Origin: Bacteroidales bacterium
GTDB lineage: Bacteria > Bacteroidota > Bacteroidia > Bacteroidales > UBA932
Reading direction: 5' to 3'
DNA: 64,000 nt
NCBI GenBank assembly: GCA_024691765.1
Contig: JAILNI010000041.1
Coordinates: forward strand, 62,001 to 126,000
Made by a program: the position numbers and the translations under genes. The notes below the pieces were generated by a model. The model was not told where the DNA came from, searched no databases, and saw only the letters and a list, made by a program, of their open reading frames with translations. This document shows positions 60,837 to 64,000 of this stretch, in pieces. The first letter of the stretch is position 1, and every line of letters starts with the position of its first letter.

Positions 60837-61632
60837 AGAGCCGTTCCATGCGGAGAGCGGCTGCGTCGGCCTGGCGGACTATCTCGTTCTCATCGGTGAC
60901 GTAGCCGTCTCCCGCCTCGTGGGCCACGTCTGTGACGACCGACATCCCGAGGACGCGCAGGCCGGCATGGCGGGCGGCTATCACTTCGGGCGTGACGCTC
61001 ATCCCGACGGTATCTCCTCCTATTGCGCGGAAGAATTTGTACTCGGCCGGAGTTTCGTAGCAGGGGCCGGAGGTGGAAACGTAGACTCCTCGCCGTATGG
61101 CAAAGCCTTCCCGTGCGGCTATGGCCACCATCTTCTCCTGAAGCTCAAGGTCGTATGCGCAGGTCATGTCGGGGAAGCGCGGACCGAGTTCTTCCAGATT
61201 GGGCCCGATCAGCGAGTTGGGAATCATGTTTATGTGGTCGCGGATGAGCACGAGGTCGCCAATGGAATACTCGGGATTCATGGTTCCCACGGCGTTGGAA
61301 ACAAAGAGGTACTTCACCCCAAGCGCCGCCATCACCCTGATGGGGAGTACAACCACTCCCATTCCGTAGCCTTCGTAAAAATGGTAGCGCCCCTGCATGG
61401 CCAGCACCTGCCTGCCACCGAGCAGCCCGGATATGAAGTTGCCCTTGTGGCCTATGGCCGTGGCCGCGGGGAAGCCGGGAACGTCCACGTAGGGAATGAC
61501 AATCTGGTCAACTATCTTCTCGGCAAGGTTGCCAAGGCCGCTTCCGAGTATGATGCCCACTTCCGGCTGCCTGCCTTCCAGCTTATCCCGCAGGAAGGAG
61601 GCCGCTGCGTTTATGCTGTCGTACGCTGCCAT
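60811..61632 (-). CDS. Purine-nucleoside phosphorylase, paralog 1 (Asn-to-Asp variant)
   Basis: 273 residues of the trimeric PNP/MTAP family: ILGSGLGNLAEKI phosphate loop, IGHKGNFISG, MQGRYHFYEGYGM, the NAVGTMNPEY region, and GPCYETPAEYKFFR with the purine-binding Glu. Where PNPs have Asn (MSxVTN), this one reads MSVVTDVAHE. In human PNP the Asn (N243) to Asp change favours 6-aminopurines, and MTA phosphorylase has Asp there; so adenine-type nucleosides are a reasonable prediction. It is the last gene of the operon, sharing one base with paralog 2 (TAATG). Confidence 0.93.
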   Translation of the reverse strand: MAAYDSINAAASFLRDKLEGRQPEVGIILGSGLGNLAEKIVDQIVIPYVDVPGFPAATAIGHKGNFISGLLGGRQVLAMQGRYHFYEGYGMGVVVLPIRVMAALGVKYLFVSNAVGTMNPEYSIGDLVLIRDHINMIPNSLIGPNLEELGPRFPDMTCAYDLELQEKMVAIAAREGFAIRRGVYVSTSGPCYETPAEYKFFRAIGGDTVGMSVTPEVIAARHAGLRVLGMSVVTDVAHEAGDGYVTDENEIVRQADAAALRMERLFSCLLSEL

Positions 61633-62459
61633 TACAGACGGGGCAGCATTTCGGCGAGAAGCGCGTGGATGTTAACCACAACCTTCTCGGCCTGGTGTAC
61701 CACATCGTGGCCGTCGTTGAAATTGACCGGCTTGTTGGTGGTGTTGCACACGTTGGTGACGGCTGACATGCCGAATACGCGAATGTCGCAATGGCGGGCC
61801 ACTATAACCTCCGGAATGGTGCTCATGCCGAGCAGGTCGGCGCCGACGCTGCGGTAGAAGCGCACTTCAGCGGGAGTCTCATAGGTGGGACCTGTGCTGC
61901 CGAAGTAGACTCCGCTCTTGATCTCGATTCCGAGCTTCGAAGCGCACTCGCGGGCGAGCTGCTGCAGTTCGAGGTCGTAAGCGCAGGTCATGTCGGGGAA
62001 ACGGGGGCCGAACTCTTCCATGTTGGGCCCGATCAGCGGATTGGGCATCATGTTGATGTGGTCGGTTATCATGACCATGTCTCCAACCTTGAAAGCGGGA
62101 TTAGCCGCGCCGGCCGCGTTGAACACGAAGAGGTACTCTATGCCGAGTTTCTTGAAAACGCGCACGCCTATGGTCACGGTTTCCATGGGATAGCCCTCGT
62201 AATAATGGAAACGGCCCTGCATCACGAATACCTCCTGGCCGGCAAGGGTGCCGCAAAGGAAATTGCCCTTGTGGCCTACGGCCGTTGAAACCGGGAATCC
62301 TGGTATTTCCTTATATGGGATGACGACCGGGTTTTCCACGCTTTCGGCAATCGGGCCGAGGCCGCTGCCAAGAATGAGGGCCGCCTTGGGCTGCCTTCCG
62401 CCCAGTTTGCTCTTTATATATTCGGCAGCCTTGTTGATTCTTTCTATTCTTTCGTCCAT
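61632..62459 (-). CDS. Purine-nucleoside phosphorylase, paralog 2 (canonical Asn)
   Basis: 275 residues; same layout as paralog 1, with clear similarity throughout (e.g. [25 protein letters not shown] matches [25 protein letters not shown]). The purine site is standard: GPTYETPAE and MSAVTNVCN, so 6-oxopurine nucleosides (inosine, guanosine) are expected substrates; methylthioinosine is possible given the neighbouring MTA/SAH-type deaminase. Its stop overlaps the paralog 1 ATG; it starts 12 bp after the deaminase. A tandem duplication that diverged at the specificity residue. Confidence 0.94.
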   Translation of the reverse strand: MDERIERINKAAEYIKSKLGGRQPKAALILGSGLGPIAESVENPVVIPYKEIPGFPVSTAVGHKGNFLCGTLAGQEVFVMQGRFHYYEGYPMETVTIGVRVFKKLGIEYLFVFNAAGAANPAFKVGDMVMITDHINMMPNPLIGPNMEEFGPRFPDMTCAYDLELQQLARECASKLGIEIKSGVYFGSTGPTYETPAEVRFYRSVGADLLGMSTIPEVIVARHCDIRVFGMSAVTNVCNTTNKPVNFNDGHDVVHQAEKVVVNIHALLAEMLPRL

Positions 62460-62471
62460 AATTTATGTGGT

Positions 62472-63755
62472 TCAATCGATTATAATCTTGGAGAGTACCT
62501 TGCGCGCCTCGTGTATGACCTCCCTTTCGCCCGGGATCTCGCGGTCGCGCATTACGAATTTTCCGCCGGCTATGACCGACACTATGCAGTCGGAATGGGC
62601 GGAATAGACGAGGTTGGCAAGGAAGGGGCCGGGGGAGAGGAAGTAGGTGCTGTCGGTCTCCACGAGGGAGATGTCGGCAAGAGCACCTTCGACCAGCCTT
62701 CCGGTGTTGAGCCGCAGGGCCTTGGCGCCGTTGACCGTAGCCATGTCGAGCAGCTCGTTCAGCGGCAGGGCCTTGGGATCGTTCCTCCAGGCCTTCTGGA
62801 AGAGGGCGGAGGTCTTCATGGCCTCGAGTATGTCCAGGTTGTTGGAAGAGGCGCAACCGTCGGTACCTATGCAGATGTTCACGCCGGCGTCGCGCAGCTC
62901 GTTGTAGAGGAAGCGGTAGCCGGACGAGAGCTTGGTGTTCGAGTTGATGTTGTGTATGCAGTGCACGCCGTATTTCGCAAGCAGCTCGATGTCGTGCTCC
63001 GAGAGCCAGAGGCAGTGGGCCGCCAGCAGGTTGGGCCCAAGGACGCCTATCTTCTCGAGATACTCCACCGGAGTGAGCCCTCCGTGCGCTGCCTTGCAGT
63101 CTTCGACCTCCTTCTGCGTCTCGCTGAGGTGGATGTGAAGGGCGAGATCGTGCTTGCGGGCGAACTCGGCGGCCCATATCATCATGGGTTCGCTTACCGA
63201 GTAGATGGCATGGAAGGCAAGCTCGTAGACTGAGCCGTCGCGGTTCCACTGGTCGCACACCTCGTTGTACTTCTGCTCGCACTGGTCCATCTGCCGCTTC
63301 GCCTCCTCCGGGTCGCCGTGGTCGATGATGTCGTAACCCACGACGGGGCGTATTCCGGTTTCTGCGGCAGCTTTCTGGCAGCTCTGGAAGAACCAGTACT
63401 GGTCGTTGAAGGTGGTGGTGCCAGTCCGTATCATCTCGAGGCAGGAGACCTTGGCCGCCCAGTAGACGTACTCGTGGTCGAAGTTCGCCTCTATCTTCCA
63501 TATCTTGGAAAGCCAGTCGTGGAAGACCATGTCCTCGCCTATGCCGCGCATGAGCGACATGCCGGCGTGGGTGTGCATGTTGATGAAGCCGGGAATGGCT
63601 ACCTTGCCCGTGCAGTCGTATACGTCGCAGTCGCCAGCGATGTCCCAGTCGATGCACGAACCGGCGGGGCGGATCTTTTCAATCCGTCCCCTGTCAATGA
63701 ACACATCCCTGTGTTCGCCGTCTATGGTAACGTCCTTAAGCAGGATAGAAGCCAT
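62472..63755 (-). CDS. Amidohydrolase, probable MTA/SAH (adenosine-type) deaminase
   Basis: 427 residues of the amidohydrolase superfamily, MtaD/TrzN group. Metal ligands are in FINMHTHAGMSLMRG (HxH), HIHLSET, LLAAHCLWLSEH and CIGTDGCASSNNLDI (Asp). Members deaminate 5'-methylthioadenosine, S-adenosylhomocysteine or adenosine, releasing ammonia and giving the inosine-type nucleoside that PNP then splits. The gene order deaminase - PNP - PNP supports this. It starts 10 bp after the Pur-domain gene's stop. Substrate choice within the group is not visible from sequence. Confidence 0.88.
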   Translation of the reverse strand: MASILLKDVTIDGEHRDVFIDRGRIEKIRPAGSCIDWDIAGDCDVYDCTGKVAIPGFINMHTHAGMSLMRGIGEDMVFHDWLSKIWKIEANFDHEYVYWAAKVSCLEMIRTGTTTFNDQYWFFQSCQKAAAETGIRPVVGYDIIDHGDPEEAKRQMDQCEQKYNEVCDQWNRDGSVYELAFHAIYSVSEPMMIWAAEFARKHDLALHIHLSETQKEVEDCKAAHGGLTPVEYLEKIGVLGPNLLAAHCLWLSEHDIELLAKYGVHCIHNINSNTKLSSGYRFLYNELRDAGVNICIGTDGCASSNNLDILEAMKTSALFQKAWRNDPKALPLNELLDMATVNGAKALRLNTGRLVEGALADISLVETDSTYFLSPGPFLANLVYSAHSDCIVSVIAGGKFVMRDREIPGEREVIHEARKVLSKIIID

Positions 63756-63765
63756 AGCGGAAAGT

Positions 63766-64000
63766 TTAGAATTCGTCGGGAGCCTCTGCGGATTCGGGCC
63801 TTACGGGGATTTCGCCGCCGAAGCAGTTCACGCGGATGTATTCCACGACCTCGTCGAGGCCTTCCTTGAATTTTTCGAAGTCTTCCTTGTAGAGGAAAAT
63901 CTTATGTTTGTCGAAGGTGAAGGAGCCGTCGGGATTGTTGCGGCGCTTGCTCTCGGTGATGGTGAGGTAGAAGTCGGCGCGGCCCCTGGTTGCTTTTACG
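63766..64000 (-). CDS. Pur-domain (PUR-alpha-like, DUF3276) nucleic-acid-binding protein, C-terminal part; 5' end outside the window
   Basis: The visible 78 codons read YLTITESKRRNNPDGSFTF, then KHKIFLYKEDFEKFKEGLDEV and an acidic end (ESAEAPDEF). This is the PUR repeat of Bacteroidota/Spirochaetes Pur-alpha-like proteins, which bind single-stranded DNA or RNA as dimers. Its start is beyond 64000. It is probably the first gene of the purine-salvage operon, though the functional link is unknown. Confidence 0.85.
   Translation of the reverse strand, partial: VKATRGRADFYLTITESKRRNNPDGSFTFDKHKIFLYKEDFEKFKEGLDEVVEYIRVNCFGGEIPVRPESAEAPDEF

Overview
The window looks like a chromosomal segment of a Bacteroidales bacterium with moderately high GC, order-level only. 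The evidence is the repeated Bacteroidota-type promoter (-7 box TAnnTTTG, about 19-21 bp after a TTG/TTTG -33 box), scarce Shine-Dalgarno sites, many SPII lipoproteins, and family-typical genes: fimbrillin/BACON lipoprotein, GSCFA protein, Bacteroidota MtaB, DUF349 next to YidC, and a Pur/DUF3276 protein. Most of it is core genome, densely packed, with 1-28 bp overlaps inside operons.

Layout. 1-3.5 kb (minus): the 3' part of an operon with recG and a truncated S9 peptidase lipoprotein. 3.5-7.7 kb: an AT-richer accessory island with an orphan HicB-like antitoxin whose 3' end is duplicated, a GC-rich repeat cluster, an orphan AbiEi-like antitoxin, a Fic protein behind a repeated operator, and a frameshifted DUF3800 gene lying between two small structured-RNA candidates. 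7.8-12.9 kb: surface locus with a 51-aa peptide gene, a fimbrillin/BACON lipoprotein split by one in-frame TGA from a DNA/RNA non-specific endonuclease, and another lipoprotein. 13-26.6 kb: housekeeping (pckA, recQ, an MBL hydrolase, mtaB, folB, an RsmI-like methylase, tamB, tsaD) plus REP-like palindromes. 26.6-38.6 kb: SRP RNA, a BaiN-like flavoprotein, cdd, a porin, mnmA, a FAD dehydrogenase, pssA, a C1 peptidase, a DEDD exonuclease, rlmI and a BASS-like carrier. 38.6-40.7 kb: a YtrA-type GntR/ABC operon with a palindromic operator. 40.7-59.9 kb: GSCFA protein, 5'-nucleotidase, ffh, CNNM protein, zapA - 6S RNA - rny, trmD, DUF349-yidC, YggS, a GH2 enzyme, surE-lpxB and gapA. 60.0-60.8 kb: a candidate structured leader and two small paralogous genes of unknown function. 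60.8-64 kb: a purine-salvage operon (MTA/SAH-type deaminase and two tandem purine nucleoside phosphorylases) downstream of a Pur-domain gene.

How parts work together. SRP RNA and Ffh (both here) with YidC form the membrane-insertion route; TsaD makes t6A37, which MtaB then methylthiolates; MnmA and TrmD also modify tRNA. The MTA/SAH deaminase and the two phosphorylases fit a deaminate-then-phosphorolyse purine route. The most unusual parts are the DUF3800/RNA cassette, the TGA-split lipoprotein-nuclease, the structured-leader gene pair at 60 kb, and a phosphorylase with Asp in place of the purine-binding Asn.
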